The notes under the pieces were generated by a model. It ran no database searches. It saw only the letters and a program-made list of their open reading frames with translations, and was not told the DNA's origin. A stretch of DNA of 29,419 nt from UBA4675 sp964601265 (lineage in GTDB: Bacteria; Bacillota; Clostridia; Christensenellales; Borkfalkiaceae): positions 1 through 29,419 of the forward strand of contig CAZRMT010000010.1 of the NCBI GenBank assembly GCA_964601265.1. The letters run 5' to 3'. The translations under genes were made by a program, and so were the position numbers. Positions 5,598 through 13,231 of this stretch are shown here, piece by piece (position 1 is the stretch's first letter; each line of letters starts with the position of its first letter).

Positions 5598-6677
5598 CTA
5601 CACAACCCCGCAAGCTTTAAGCACGAAATACGCTCCTACCGCCAACCCCACGGAGATTAAACCCGTAAATAAAACTTTCCAAGGCGAAACGGGCGTTTTT
5701 CCGTACAGTTTACCCGTATTGCCGTTCATATACATTTCATAATTCTTTTTACGATATTTGTAAGAAATCAACCATATGGGCAAAAGCACGTATTTATAAG
5801 TTACGTCGTTATGTATAGTCGATACGTTTAAATAATCCACCACGTCGCAATTGTAACGGTTTAAAATTTGGTTACGTATCATTTTGTCCATATCGTCTTT
5901 CGCTTCTTTCCAAGCGGTCTTTATGTTTTTATCGTAATGGCTTGCGTAAAAGCCCGCCAAAAACTTTTTCTCGTAAACGCAAATAGAGTTTATATTGAAC
6001 GGCATAATTTTACCTAAAATCTTCTGCGACATTTTCGCCGAAGAAGAAATGGTTACGTCGTCGAAAAATCTTTCCAACGAACCGCTTACGTAATACCATT
6101 CGGTGTACGTTTCGGTTCTGGTTCCGCTACTCGTTTTTACGGTACGAGTTCTACGTTTTCCGAGCCTACCGCTATAAGTCGACTGCGTGACGCTGTCAAA
6201 AGTGAAGCACGGATAGTACACCCCGTTTACGTTTTTCGCGTCGAAATTCTTTTTTAATTTAGAAGGCGTAAAAAGTTTTTTCTTTATTTTTTTTCCTGCC
6301 ACTTCTACCGCTTTATCCTTATCGACTAAAAAAGGATAAACCGCATTAGGCTTTATTCCCTCTAAATTTTCGGTTTTTACAACGTACGGTGTTTGACAAA
6401 ACGGACACTCGGTTGCGACTTCGTCGCTGTTTATCATCACTTCCGCTCCGCAGTTTTTACAGCGGTACAAAGAAGTGGTCTTATCTCCCTTTTCCGCCGT
6501 AGCAAAAGCTTTTTCTATGCTTATCTCTTCGACTTGTTTGTTTTTTTCAAAGTCGATTTGAGTTCCGCAATATTCACATTTGAGCGTTTGCGATTCGGGG
6601 TCAAACTCCAAATTCGCCCCACAAGTAGGACATTTTATAAAACCTTCGTCCCTCTTTTTTCCTTCCGTGCCGTCCAT
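5598..6677 (-). CDS. YdjG-like zinc-ribbon membrane protein
   Basis: The 359-residue product has two N-terminal zinc-ribbon units: CPTC (16-19) with CEYC (34-37), and CKNC (73-76) with CPFC (91-94). These are followed by a long soluble region (YPCFTFDSVTQSTYSG, LPIWLISYKYRKKNYEMYMN) and one C-terminal transmembrane helix (about 336-355), so it is probably a tail-anchored protein. It is the type usually annotated as a TFIIB-type zinc-ribbon protein and resembles Bacillus subtilis YdjG. In that species YdjG acts with YdjH and the SPFH protein YdjI to recruit the phage-shock protein PspA to membranes. An SPFH protein is encoded 273 bp upstream here, supporting the same role. The start has no strong RBS and sits 11 nt after the DUF1858 gene, so translation is probably coupled. 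Confidence 0.8.
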   Translation of the reverse strand: MDGTEGKKRDEGFIKCPTCGANLEFDPESQTLKCEYCGTQIDFEKNKQVEEISIEKAFATAEKGDKTTSLYRCKNCGAEVMINSDEVATECPFCQTPYVVKTENLEGIKPNAVYPFLVDKDKAVEVAGKKIKKKLFTPSKLKKNFDAKNVNGVYYPCFTFDSVTQSTYSGRLGKRRTRTVKTSSGTRTETYTEWYYVSGSLERFFDDVTISSSAKMSQKILGKIMPFNINSICVYEKKFLAGFYASHYDKNIKTAWKEAKDDMDKMIRNQILNRYNCDVVDYLNVSTIHNDVTYKYVLLPIWLISYKYRKKNYEMYMNGNTGKLYGKTPVSPWKVLFTGLISVGLAVGAYFVLKACGVV

Positions 6678-6688
6678 AGTTTTCAGTT

Positions 6689-6874
6689 TTATTTATTCAA
6701 AGCTTCTAAAAGCTTGTCTAAATCTATTCCGTGAACCATTGCCGCCTCGCCGACCGTTTCTTGATGAGCGATAGCGCAACCTAAACAGTGCATACCGAAA
6801 CTCGTTAAAATTTCGGGTGCTTTTTCGTTAATTTCCAAAGTGTCAGCAATTAAAGTGTCTGCCGTAATTTCCAT
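6689..6874 (-). CDS. DUF1858-type redox disulfide domain protein (61 aa)
   Basis: This single-domain protein matches the DUF1858 family (hybrid-cluster-protein-associated disulfide domain). It opens MEITADTLIADTLEINEKAP, continues EILTSFGMHCLGCAIAH with the paired cysteines Cys30 and Cys33, and ends with an acidic helix. The CxxC within GMHCLGC is the family signature and suggests a thiol redox or metal/sulfur role. No hybrid cluster protein gene is in the window. The RBS AAAGGAG is well placed before the ATG. It sits between the SPFH gene and the YdjG-like gene in one apparent operon, which is unusual company for this family. Confidence 0.88.
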   Translation of the reverse strand: MEITADTLIADTLEINEKAPEILTSFGMHCLGCAIAHQETVGEAAMVHGIDLDKLLEALNK

Positions 6875-6950
6875 AATATCTCCTTTTTATCCTCGGCTAA
6901 ACCGCTTTTAAACGAATTATAGCCCGTCTTTTTTAATTTTTATGCAATTA

Positions 6951-8000
6951 TTATAATTTTTTTCCGCACTCGGGACAGAATTTAGCGTCACCGCTGATTT
7001 TAGCTCCGCATTCCGTGCAAAACTTAGGACCTACGGGTTTACCGCATTCGGAACAGAATTTTGCTCCCGCAGTTATTTTTGCTCCGCAAGAAGGACAAAC
7101 CGCGCTTGCCGTTGCAGAAGCGTTTGCATTGTTAGTCGGCGTATTAACGCCCCTCATAGCTTCTGCCATAATAGAGCCTATTCCCATACCTGCGCCCACG
7201 CCGATACCTGCGCCCATAACGCCGTTACCGGGGTTTTTAGCCGCGTCTTTCATAGCTTCCGCCGCCGCAACTTTCATCATAACGTCGGTAGAACCGCCCA
7301 AAATTCCGTATTTGCTTCTTTCGTCCAAAGCCTTTTCGACTTCTTCGGGAACGGAAATATTTTCAATGAATAAATTCGTTAAAATAAGTCCTAGTTCGGC
7401 AAATTTTTCTTGTACTTTTACTTTTACTATTTGGTTAAACTCAACCGTATTAGCCGCAATATCCAAAACGCTGATTTTACTTTCGCCTATTGCGTCCGAA
7501 ATGTAAGACACTAGCACGGTTTTTAAAAAGTTTTGAATATCGCTCGTTTTATACGAAGACGCCGTTCCGAACAACTCTTTTAAAAACTTATCGGCATTGT
7601 CGGGGTCTACTCTAAATGCGTACGAACCGAACCCTCTGACTCTGACCGAACCGAATTCGGGGTCCCTCATTATAAACGGATTTTTCGTTCCCCAACGACA
7701 ATCGGTAAATTGCACCGTGTTGATGAAGTAAATATCCATCGTGATAGGCGTTTGAAAAGCGTATTTCCAAGAAGCAAGTTTGGTAAGAATCGGCAAAATT
7801 TCCGTGTCGAGTTTATACATACCGGGCGTAAAAATATCCGCAATTTCCCCTTTATGTACAAAAATCGCCACTTGCGATTCTTTAACGGTTAAAGTACTGT
7901 TTTTGTTTATTTCCCTTCCACCGTTTTTTAAAGGGAATTTATATACCATTTCATCTCTCGTCATATTGTCCCAAGAGATATTTGTACGAAATAAAGCCAT
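6951..8000 (-). CDS. YdjI-like SPFH domain protein with double zinc ribbons
   Basis: The product has 349 residues. The N-terminal part matches the virion-core/YdjI type of SPFH (band-7) protein: NSTLTVKESQVAIFVHKGEI, FTPGMYKLDTEILPIL, FGSYAFRVDPDNADKFLKEL and GLILTNLFIENISVPEEVEK. A Gly/Ala-rich linker (about 260-285) leads to two C-terminal zinc ribbons with four CxxC pairs (CPSC, CSEC, CTEC, CPEC, about 298-347). In B. subtilis the YdjI raft-like scaffold works with YdjG, YdjH and PspA in membrane stress. Here it is first in the operon, followed by DUF1858 and YdjG-like genes, with no PspA gene in the window. GGAGGTGG precedes the ATG and a consensus promoter lies at 8029-8057. Confidence 0.88.
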   Translation of the reverse strand: MALFRTNISWDNMTRDEMVYKFPLKNGGREINKNSTLTVKESQVAIFVHKGEIADIFTPGMYKLDTEILPILTKLASWKYAFQTPITMDIYFINTVQFTDCRWGTKNPFIMRDPEFGSVRVRGFGSYAFRVDPDNADKFLKELFGTASSYKTSDIQNFLKTVLVSYISDAIGESKISVLDIAANTVEFNQIVKVKVQEKFAELGLILTNLFIENISVPEEVEKALDERSKYGILGGSTDVMMKVAAAEAMKDAAKNPGNGVMGAGIGVGAGMGIGSIMAEAMRGVNTPTNNANASATASAVCPSCGAKITAGAKFCSECGKPVGPKFCTECGAKISGDAKFCPECGKKL

Positions 8001-8028
8001 TTTCCACCTCCGAAACCAATTATAATTG

Positions 8029-8057
8029 ATTATATCATAATCACGAAATTTTTACAA
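8029..8057 (-). promoter_or_regulatory. Promoter of the SPFH/DUF1858/YdjG-like operon
   Basis: On the minus strand, -35 TTGTAA (8057-8052), 17-bp spacer, -10 TATAAT (8034-8029). A short palindrome, AATTATAATT, lies just downstream near the transcription start. Confidence 0.8.
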
Positions 8058-8135
8058 CGATTTTTTATAAAAAAGAAGCTTATATAATAATAAACTCATT
8101 CTTAAGCTGAAATTTTTCTTTCTTTTCCCCGAAAA

Positions 8136-8167
8136 CGACAAAAAACGCAGGCTTTCGTCTGCGTTTT
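8136..8167 (-). terminator. Terminator of the rpsB-to-rseP operon
   Basis: On the minus strand AAAACGCAG (8167-8159) pairs with CTGCGTTTT (8150-8142), followed by TTTTTTGTC. It lies 11 nt after the stop of the Cys-rich mini protein and closes the long operon. Confidence 0.85.
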
Positions 8168-8177
8168 AAATATCACC

Positions 8178-8360
8178 CTAATAGCCGTCGTAAAAGGGAA
8201 CCATTCTACAAGGACACTCTTTTTTCTTTTGCAGACAAGGGCAATTATTCGGCGGTCTTTTATTTGTCGGAGGACAAGGGCGAGAACAATTATTTTTCAA
8301 ACAATTGCAAACAATCGTTCCCGCAACTATTCCCGTAATAAGCAATCCTAACTCTTTCAT
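8178..8360 (-). CDS. Cys/Pro-rich single-pass mini membrane protein (60 aa)
   Basis: ATG 8360 is preferred because GAGGAG lies 10 nt upstream; an ATG at 8378 has no RBS. The first 20 residues (MKELGLLITGIVAGTIVCNC) form one hydrophobic helix. The remaining 40 are rich in Cys, Pro, Lys and Asn, with seven further cysteines (NCSRPCPPTNK, NNCPCLQKKKECPCRM). No family is recognised. The spaced Cys pairs could bind a metal or form disulfides outside the membrane. It is the last gene of the rpsB-dxr-rseP operon, 56 nt after rseP, and a terminator follows, so it is expressed with envelope functions. Confidence 0.7.
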   Translation of the reverse strand: MKELGLLITGIVAGTIVCNCLKNNCSRPCPPTNKRPPNNCPCLQKKKECPCRMVPFYDGY

Positions 8361-8416
8361 TAGTACTTTTCTCCTCATAATTACAATATTCCGTACGGGA
8401 AGAAAAAGTGAATAAA

Positions 8417-9820
8417 CTAAATAAACTGCAACACGTCCACGAGAATGGAAAAGCCTAACAACACAAGCAACCCGACTGCGTGTATAACTCCCTCGATTTT
8501 TTTAGGAACGGGTTTTTTGAATATCCACTCTATAAGCGTAAACACCACTCTCGAGCCGTCCAACGCAGGTATAGGTAACAAATTAAATACCGCAAGGTTT
8601 ACGCCTATAAACGCCATAATTTCCAAAAGATACCCTAGCCCCATTCCGACTATTTTAGAAGTCGTAACCACGGTGGTAACTGGGCCTCCGACCGAACTCA
8701 ATCCGAGCTTTCCCGTAAACAACTGCCCGAGCGTAGTAAATATCACTCCGCCTATTTTAAAGGAATATAAAAAGCTATCGCCTATCGTGTTAAAGAAATT
8801 TCCTTTATATTTAACCGTACTCACCCTATAATAGGCGTCTACGCCGTCCACGTTAAGTGCGGACAATATCTCTTTTTCAGTTACTTCGTCTGCTTCCTTA
8901 CCGCTAAATATATCCGAAATATCCAAAGACAACAAAAACCTTTTCGTATCGCTTTCCGGATTAACGGCGTCTTTATCAGCTCTTTTTGAGTTGGCAACGA
9001 ATATTTCCAACTTGCCGTTTTTCTTTCTAAGTGCCTCTATAAGTCCGTTTTTATCGTAAATTCTTTTGCAAGAAAAGTACTTTTCTTCCGAATAATCACC
9101 CTCGTAATCCTTTATTCGTAGCAGATAATCTCCGCTCGTGAACCCGCTCGAAACAAAAGCGGAATTTTCGGTTTTCACCTCGGCAAGGGTTGCTATCCCA
9201 AGCGCTTTACACACGGTGGCAACGTCGGTCACGTCCTTACATTTTACGTCGCTCCTGAGCTGAATTTTTATATTCTGTTTTTTTCCGTTGCGTTGAACTT
9301 TCGCTCTTATTACGCTCCCCTCTTTTTTACCGTTTACGCTTTTTACCAAATCGGTGGTAAGCATAATTCTTTTTCCGTTAAGCTCAACCAAAACGTCCTC
9401 GTCTTGCAAGGAATAAATGTAAGCGGAATTATCCTTTACCTCGAAAGAAGAATAAGCCGTTTCGCCGTATAAGGAAAACATAACGATTATAACCAAAAGC
9501 GCTAAAAGAAAATTCATCAACGCTCCCGATATTAAAACAATTATCCTTTGCCACGGCTTTTTAGTGTTAAACGCGCCCTCGACGTCTTTTTTTTCTTCGT
9601 CCTCTCCCTCGAAAGCGCAATATCCCCCTAGCGGAAAAATCCTTAACGCAAACAGCTCTCCGTTTTTCTTTTTCTTTTTAAAAATCGCAGGACCCATTCC
9701 GATAGAGAACTCGTTTATTTTAAATTTAAAAATTTTACCCGCGCAATAATGACCGAATTCGTGCACGGTTATCATCACGAGTAAAATTAAAATAGCAATT
9801 ATTATCGCCCAAAATTTCAT
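8417..9820 (-). CDS. rseP: RseP/RasP site-2 intramembrane metalloprotease
   Basis: This zinc protease cuts membrane-embedded substrates such as anti-sigma factors and signal-peptide remnants. The first transmembrane helix carries the zinc motif HEFGH (20-24). The following HYCAGKIFKFKINEFSIGMG and FPLGGYCAFEGE blocks are typical. The centre includes a PDZ-like region (about 130-200) and an extra charged segment. The C-terminal NLLPIPALDGSRV block (about 413-425) supplies the third zinc ligand in the LDG motif. At 467 residues it is longer than the usual 420, mostly through the extracytoplasmic insertion. It follows dxr by 24 nt in the conserved dxr-rseP order and precedes the Cys-rich mini protein. 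Confidence 0.93.
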   Translation of the reverse strand: MKFWAIIIAILILLVMITVHEFGHYCAGKIFKFKINEFSIGMGPAIFKKKKKNGELFALRIFPLGGYCAFEGEDEEKKDVEGAFNTKKPWQRIIVLISGALMNFLLALLVIIVMFSLYGETAYSSFEVKDNSAYIYSLQDEDVLVELNGKRIMLTTDLVKSVNGKKEGSVIRAKVQRNGKKQNIKIQLRSDVKCKDVTDVATVCKALGIATLAEVKTENSAFVSSGFTSGDYLLRIKDYEGDYSEEKYFSCKRIYDKNGLIEALRKKNGKLEIFVANSKRADKDAVNPESDTKRFLLSLDISDIFSGKEADEVTEKEILSALNVDGVDAYYRVSTVKYKGNFFNTIGDSFLYSFKIGGVIFTTLGQLFTGKLGLSSVGGPVTTVVTTSKIVGMGLGYLLEIMAFIGVNLAVFNLLPIPALDGSRVVFTLIEWIFKKPVPKKIEGVIHAVGLLVLLGFSILVDVLQFI

Positions 9821-9844
9821 TACGCCAAAACTCCGTAATAACGT

Positions 9845-10981
9845 TTATTTTTTAAGTGAAATATACTCTTCCACCATTTTTCTAGCCGACCTATCCGTGT
9901 TTTCCAAAACGTAATCGTCCACGTAGTCGCTTTTAACGATATGCGACAACACGTAAGAAATACTGTCGGAAATACCGTAAAAACCCGTTCTTCCCTCTAA
10001 ATACGCCTTAACGGCTTGTTCGTTGGCTCCGTTTAACGCACAAGGAATATTACCGCCTTGCTTAATACTTTCCAACGCAAGGTTAAAACAAGGAAACTTA
10101 TCGAAATCGACTTCTTCAAAAGTTAAACTTTTACCGTAAAAATCGAAGTCCGCAACGTCGGTCGGAATTCTTTCGGGATAAGTTAGAGCAAGCTGAATGG
10201 GAATTACCATAGACGGAGAGCTCGTTTGAGCCATAGTCACTCCGTCCGAAAAAGCCACCATAGAATGAACCACGCTTTGCGGATGCACTACCACTTGGAT
10301 TTTATCTAGCGGACAGTTAAAAAGCCATTTCGCCTCTATAACCTCCAACCCCTTGTTCATCATCGTAGCGCAATCTATCGTGATTTTCTTACCCATTTTC
10401 CAAGTGGGATGATTTAACGCTCTTTCCGCAGGCAAAAGGGCTATTTCTTCCTTTTCAAGCGTTCGGAACGCTCCACCGCTTGCGGTAATGATTATTTTTT
10501 TGAACTCTTTATCTCGATTAAAATTAAGGCATTGCCATATCGCCGAGTGTTCGCTGTCAACGGGAACAATTTTTCCTTTGCCTATTCTAGTTAAAATCTC
10601 ACCGCCCGCAACCAAGCTTTCCTTGTTGGCAAGAGCAACAGTTTTATCGTTTTCCAACGCAAATTTTACGGCTTTATATCCCGCAAACCCGCTTACGGCG
10701 ACAAACACGACGTCGGCCTCGGGCAAAACCGCGTGAATCAATGCGTTCTCCCCGTAATAAAGCGACGTTTCACAAGGAACTTCCTTTATTAAAGAAAGCT
10801 TTTCCGCATTAGTTAAAACGGCGACTTTCGGCTTGTATTTATTTACAAGTTTTTCTAAATCTTTTGCGTTTTCGTTCGCCGTTAAAGAACAAATTTTAAA
10901 TTGTTCGGGATAACGGTCGACAACGGACAAAACTTGCCGTCCTATCGAACCCGTACACCCTAGTAAAGCAATTTTTTTCAT
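9845..10981 (-). CDS. dxr: 1-deoxy-D-xylulose-5-phosphate reductoisomerase
   Basis: The 378-residue enzyme converts DXP to 2-C-methyl-D-erythritol 4-phosphate with NADPH, the committed step of the non-mevalonate isoprenoid pathway. Motifs in order: NADPH fold MKKIALLGCTGSIGRQVLSV, ALANKESLVAGGE (about 117-129), metal-binding PVDSEHSAIWQCL (about 139-151), ITASGGAFR (about 166-174), NHPTWKMGKKITIDCATMMN and KGLEVIEAKWLF (about 190-222), and HPQSVVHSMV. All key residues seem present and the length is normal. The RBS AGGAG lies 5 nt before the ATG. An intrinsic terminator hairpin lies just upstream of that RBS (10999-11033), so read-through or attenuation could set the dxr level. The product feeds uppS, two genes upstream in the operon. 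Confidence 0.95.
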   Translation of the reverse strand: MKKIALLGCTGSIGRQVLSVVDRYPEQFKICSLTANENAKDLEKLVNKYKPKVAVLTNAEKLSLIKEVPCETSLYYGENALIHAVLPEADVVFVAVSGFAGYKAVKFALENDKTVALANKESLVAGGEILTRIGKGKIVPVDSEHSAIWQCLNFNRDKEFKKIIITASGGAFRTLEKEEIALLPAERALNHPTWKMGKKITIDCATMMNKGLEVIEAKWLFNCPLDKIQVVVHPQSVVHSMVAFSDGVTMAQTSSPSMVIPIQLALTYPERIPTDVADFDFYGKSLTFEEVDFDKFPCFNLALESIKQGGNIPCALNGANEQAVKAYLEGRTGFYGISDSISYVLSHIVKSDYVDDYVLENTDRSARKMVEEYISLKK

Positions 10982-10998
10982 AGCGCTCCTCGCTCTCG

Positions 10999-11033
10999 AA
11001 AAAATTTACTCAACGCTTTTTCCGTTGAGTAAA
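10999..11033 (-). terminator. Intrinsic terminator in front of dxr (possible attenuator)
   Basis: On the minus strand TTTACTCAACG (11033-11023) pairs with CGTTGAGTAAA (11015-11005), an 11-bp stem with a 7-nt loop, and TTTTTT follows (11004-10999). It ends 8 nt upstream of the dxr Shine-Dalgarno sequence. Confidence 0.85.
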
Positions 11034-11050
11034 GTATATTTTTTATCGTT

Positions 11051-11093
11051 AAAGTTTATTCCTAAAACAAAGCGTTTTCTTCGAATAAACTTT
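11051..11093 (-). promoter_or_regulatory. Second hairpin in the cdsA-dxr leader region
   Basis: AAAGTTTATTC (11051-11061) and GAATAAACTTT (11083-11093) form an 11-bp stem with a 21-nt loop, upstream of the terminator on the transcribed strand. Together the two stems resemble a leader with a switchable terminator, but no named riboswitch is recognised. On the plus strand the same hairpin is followed by T-runs, so it could also stop antisense transcription. Confidence 0.45.
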
Positions 11094-11101
11094 TTTAGTT
11101 T

Positions 11102-11917
11102 TTAGATTATGGCAAATACCAAGTAAATGAAAGGAGAGGCAAACAAAAGTCCGTCTATTCTATCCATTATTCCGCCGTGCCCCGGCAACAATTTACCCAT
11201 ATCTTTTATTTTGAGTTTACGTTTTACAACGCTTTCGACCAAATCTCCGAACTCGGTCAAAACAGCGCCGAACAATCCCACCAAAACAAAGAATAGCCAA
11301 GCGGGGAAACTATATCCGTAAACAAAGCTGTCCTTTATTATGAAATAGAAAATCAAGCTTCCCAAAATCCCGCCGATAAGTCCGCCTATACCACCGCTAA
11401 TCGTCTTTTTAGGACTAATTTCGGGGCACATTTTTTTACCCTTGAAAGTAATTCCCACAACGTACGCCATAGTGTCTGCGCAAGGCGAAATAAGGAATAT
11501 CAATACGAGTGCGATAAACGAGTTAACCGCCATTTGATTAACGAGCATACAAGGCGTTAAAAATACCGACGGATATATTACGCATAAAAACGAATAAGCC
11601 AATCCTTCGAGCGTGGTGTTTTTATGGTCTATAACGAGTAAAGACATATTTACTACGCAATATCCTACCGCCACGAATAAAGATATTTTCCACGAAAGGA
11701 AAATCCAACATTCGAAAAACAATATCGGGAAAAGCGAAGTTATGATTTTTTGCGCAGTGGTACATTTTTCACCGCCCGCTTTCACCATTTCTATCGTTCC
11801 GATAACGGCTAAAGCCAAAATCAAAACGTCAAAATATCTTACGTCTAATTTTCTTAAAAAGAAAAATCCTACTGTTATTGCGGTAATTCCCGCACCCGTC
11901 AACGTTCTTTTTAACAT
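11102..11917 (-). CDS. cdsA: Phosphatidate cytidylyltransferase (CDP-diacylglycerol synthase)
   Basis: This 271-residue polytopic membrane enzyme makes CDP-diacylglycerol from CTP and phosphatidic acid. The family signature near the C-terminus is complete: KRKLKIKDMGKLLPGHGGIM and DRIDGLLFA (about 236-264), including the metal-binding Asp residues. About seven hydrophobic helices precede it, and SPKKTISGGIGGLIGG (about 166-181) is the usual internal block. The ATG overlaps the uppS stop by 1 nt, so translation is coupled. GpsA, encoded at 2414, feeds the same lipid pathway. Confidence 0.94.
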   Translation of the reverse strand: MLKRTLTGAGITAITVGFFFLRKLDVRYFDVLILALAVIGTIEMVKAGGEKCTTAQKIITSLFPILFFECWIFLSWKISLFVAVGYCVVNMSLLVIDHKNTTLEGLAYSFLCVIYPSVFLTPCMLVNQMAVNSFIALVLIFLISPCADTMAYVVGITFKGKKMCPEISPKKTISGGIGGLIGGILGSLIFYFIIKDSFVYGYSFPAWLFFVLVGLFGAVLTEFGDLVESVVKRKLKIKDMGKLLPGHGGIMDRIDGLLFASPFIYLVFAII

Positions 11918-12597
11918 TACTCTACGTTTCCGTAACGTCTTTTTCTTCCGTTAAACCATTCCAAAGCTTTTTCCAACTCTTTAACGTTAAAATCCGGCCA
12001 AAGAGTATCTGTAAAATACAATTCCGCATAAGCGCTTTGATACAATAAAAAGTTGCTTATTCTCTTTTCTCCGCTCGTTCTTACAATCATATCCACGTCG
12101 GGAAGCCCCGCAGTGTAAAGATAGTCGGAAAAACTTTGCTCTGTAACGGTCGTTACGTTCTCCTTAATAATTTTTTGCACGGCACGGACTATTTCAGCCC
12201 TTGCGCCGTAATTTATCGCTATGTTCAAAACGTGGTCGGAAAATTCTTCGGTAAGTTTTTCAACCCTTAAAACAGATTCTCTCAAATCGTCGGGCAACCT
12301 ACTTAAATCCCCCGAAACCACAAGTTTTGCCTTGTTTTTTACCATCGCCCCCGAATACTTATCTATAAATTTTCTCAAAAGTGAAAAAATTTTGTCGATT
12401 TCTTCTTGCGGGCGCGACCAGTTTTCGGTAGAAAAAGCGTATAAAGATACGACTTCTATCCCCTTTTTAAAACAGTCTTCGACAAGTTTGCGTATAACCG
12501 CCGAACCTTTTTGATGCCCGAAAGTTCTTGGTTTTCCCTTTTCTTTTGCCCACCTGCCGTTGCCGTCCATAATAAAAGCAATATGTTTTGGCAACAT
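11917..12597 (-). CDS. uppS: Undecaprenyl diphosphate synthase (cis-prenyltransferase)
   Basis: The 226-residue enzyme extends farnesyl diphosphate to the C55 lipid carrier of cell-wall synthesis. Conserved regions: HIAFIMDGNGRWA (5-17) with the catalytic Asp, GHQKGS (about 27-32), LYAFSTENWSRPQEE (about 52-66), INYGARAE (about 147-154), and the C-terminal DMIVRTSGEKRISNFLLYQS and AYAELYF (about 174-200). It uses RTSGEKR where RTGGEQR or RTSGEQR is more common, still within family variation. It is about 20 residues shorter than typical Bacillus UppS. The start overlaps the frr stop by 1 nt and the stop overlaps the cdsA start. Confidence 0.95.
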   Translation of the reverse strand: MLPKHIAFIMDGNGRWAKEKGKPRTFGHQKGSAVIRKLVEDCFKKGIEVVSLYAFSTENWSRPQEEIDKIFSLLRKFIDKYSGAMVKNKAKLVVSGDLSRLPDDLRESVLRVEKLTEEFSDHVLNIAINYGARAEIVRAVQKIIKENVTTVTEQSFSDYLYTAGLPDVDMIVRTSGEKRISNFLLYQSAYAELYFTDTLWPDFNVKELEKALEWFNGRKRRYGNVE

Positions 12598-13172
12598 TAT
12601 ACCGTCATTACGTCCTTTTCTTTTTCGGCTTCGAGTTTATCTATAGCCTCTATCGTAGCCGAAATATTTTTCTCTACGTCTTTTTCGTAAGAAGAATATT
12701 CGTCCTCGGTAATTTCCTTGGCGGTTTTCATCTTTTTAAAAGCTTCTAAGGTGTCGCGTCTTATGTTTCTCACTGCGATTTTGGATTCTTCCGCAGTCTT
12801 TTTAACTTGTTTAACGATTTCCTTTCTTCTTTCTTCCGTAAGGTCGGGGAAAACAAGTCTTATAACTTCTCCGTTGTTAGAAGGAGTAAGTCCGATATTA
12901 GCTATTATAATAGCCTTTTCAACGTTTTTCAAAAGCGATTTATCCCAAGGCGAAATAACCAAACATTTTCCGTCTTGAACGGATATGTTGGAAGTTTGGT
13001 CGATAGGAGTCATCGCCCCGTAATAATCAACCAATACTTTATCTAAAACGTGCGGGTTAGCTCTACCCACTCTCAACTGAACGTATTCCTCTTTAAGCAC
13101 GCTTAAAGTCTTTTCGGTTCTTTCTTCGCTCTCCATTAAAATCGTTTCGATTTTTTCCATATCGACAGGCAT
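12597..13172 (-). CDS. frr: Ribosome recycling factor
   Basis: The 191-residue protein splits post-termination ribosomes together with EF-G. It shows the expected three-helix bundle and insert: LKEEYVQLRVGRANPHVLDK (about 25-44), VDYYGAMTPIDQTSNISV, LVISPWDKS (about 71-79), IGLTPSNNGEVIRLVFPDLT and EERRKEIVK (about 93-121), and a long C-terminal helix with DEYSSYEKDVEKN. The RBS AAAAGGAGA precedes ATG 13172; an internal ATG at codon 5 is possible but lacks its own RBS. It lies 59 nt after pyrH. Confidence 0.95.
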   Translation of the reverse strand: MPVDMEKIETILMESEERTEKTLSVLKEEYVQLRVGRANPHVLDKVLVDYYGAMTPIDQTSNISVQDGKCLVISPWDKSLLKNVEKAIIIANIGLTPSNNGEVIRLVFPDLTEERRKEIVKQVKKTAEESKIAVRNIRRDTLEAFKKMKTAKEITEDEYSSYEKDVEKNISATIEAIDKLEAEKEKDVMTV

Positions 13173-13231
13173 TTTAATTCTCCTTTTCGTTTATTTTTAA
13201 AGTAATTTTATGCTACTTGAATTTTACAAGA

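Noticed and set aside
7015..7506. 163-residue plus-strand ORF opposite the SPFH gene
   Set aside because: It is an antisense shadow of the zinc-ribbon and Gly/Ala-rich part of the SPFH gene, with no RBS or promoter.
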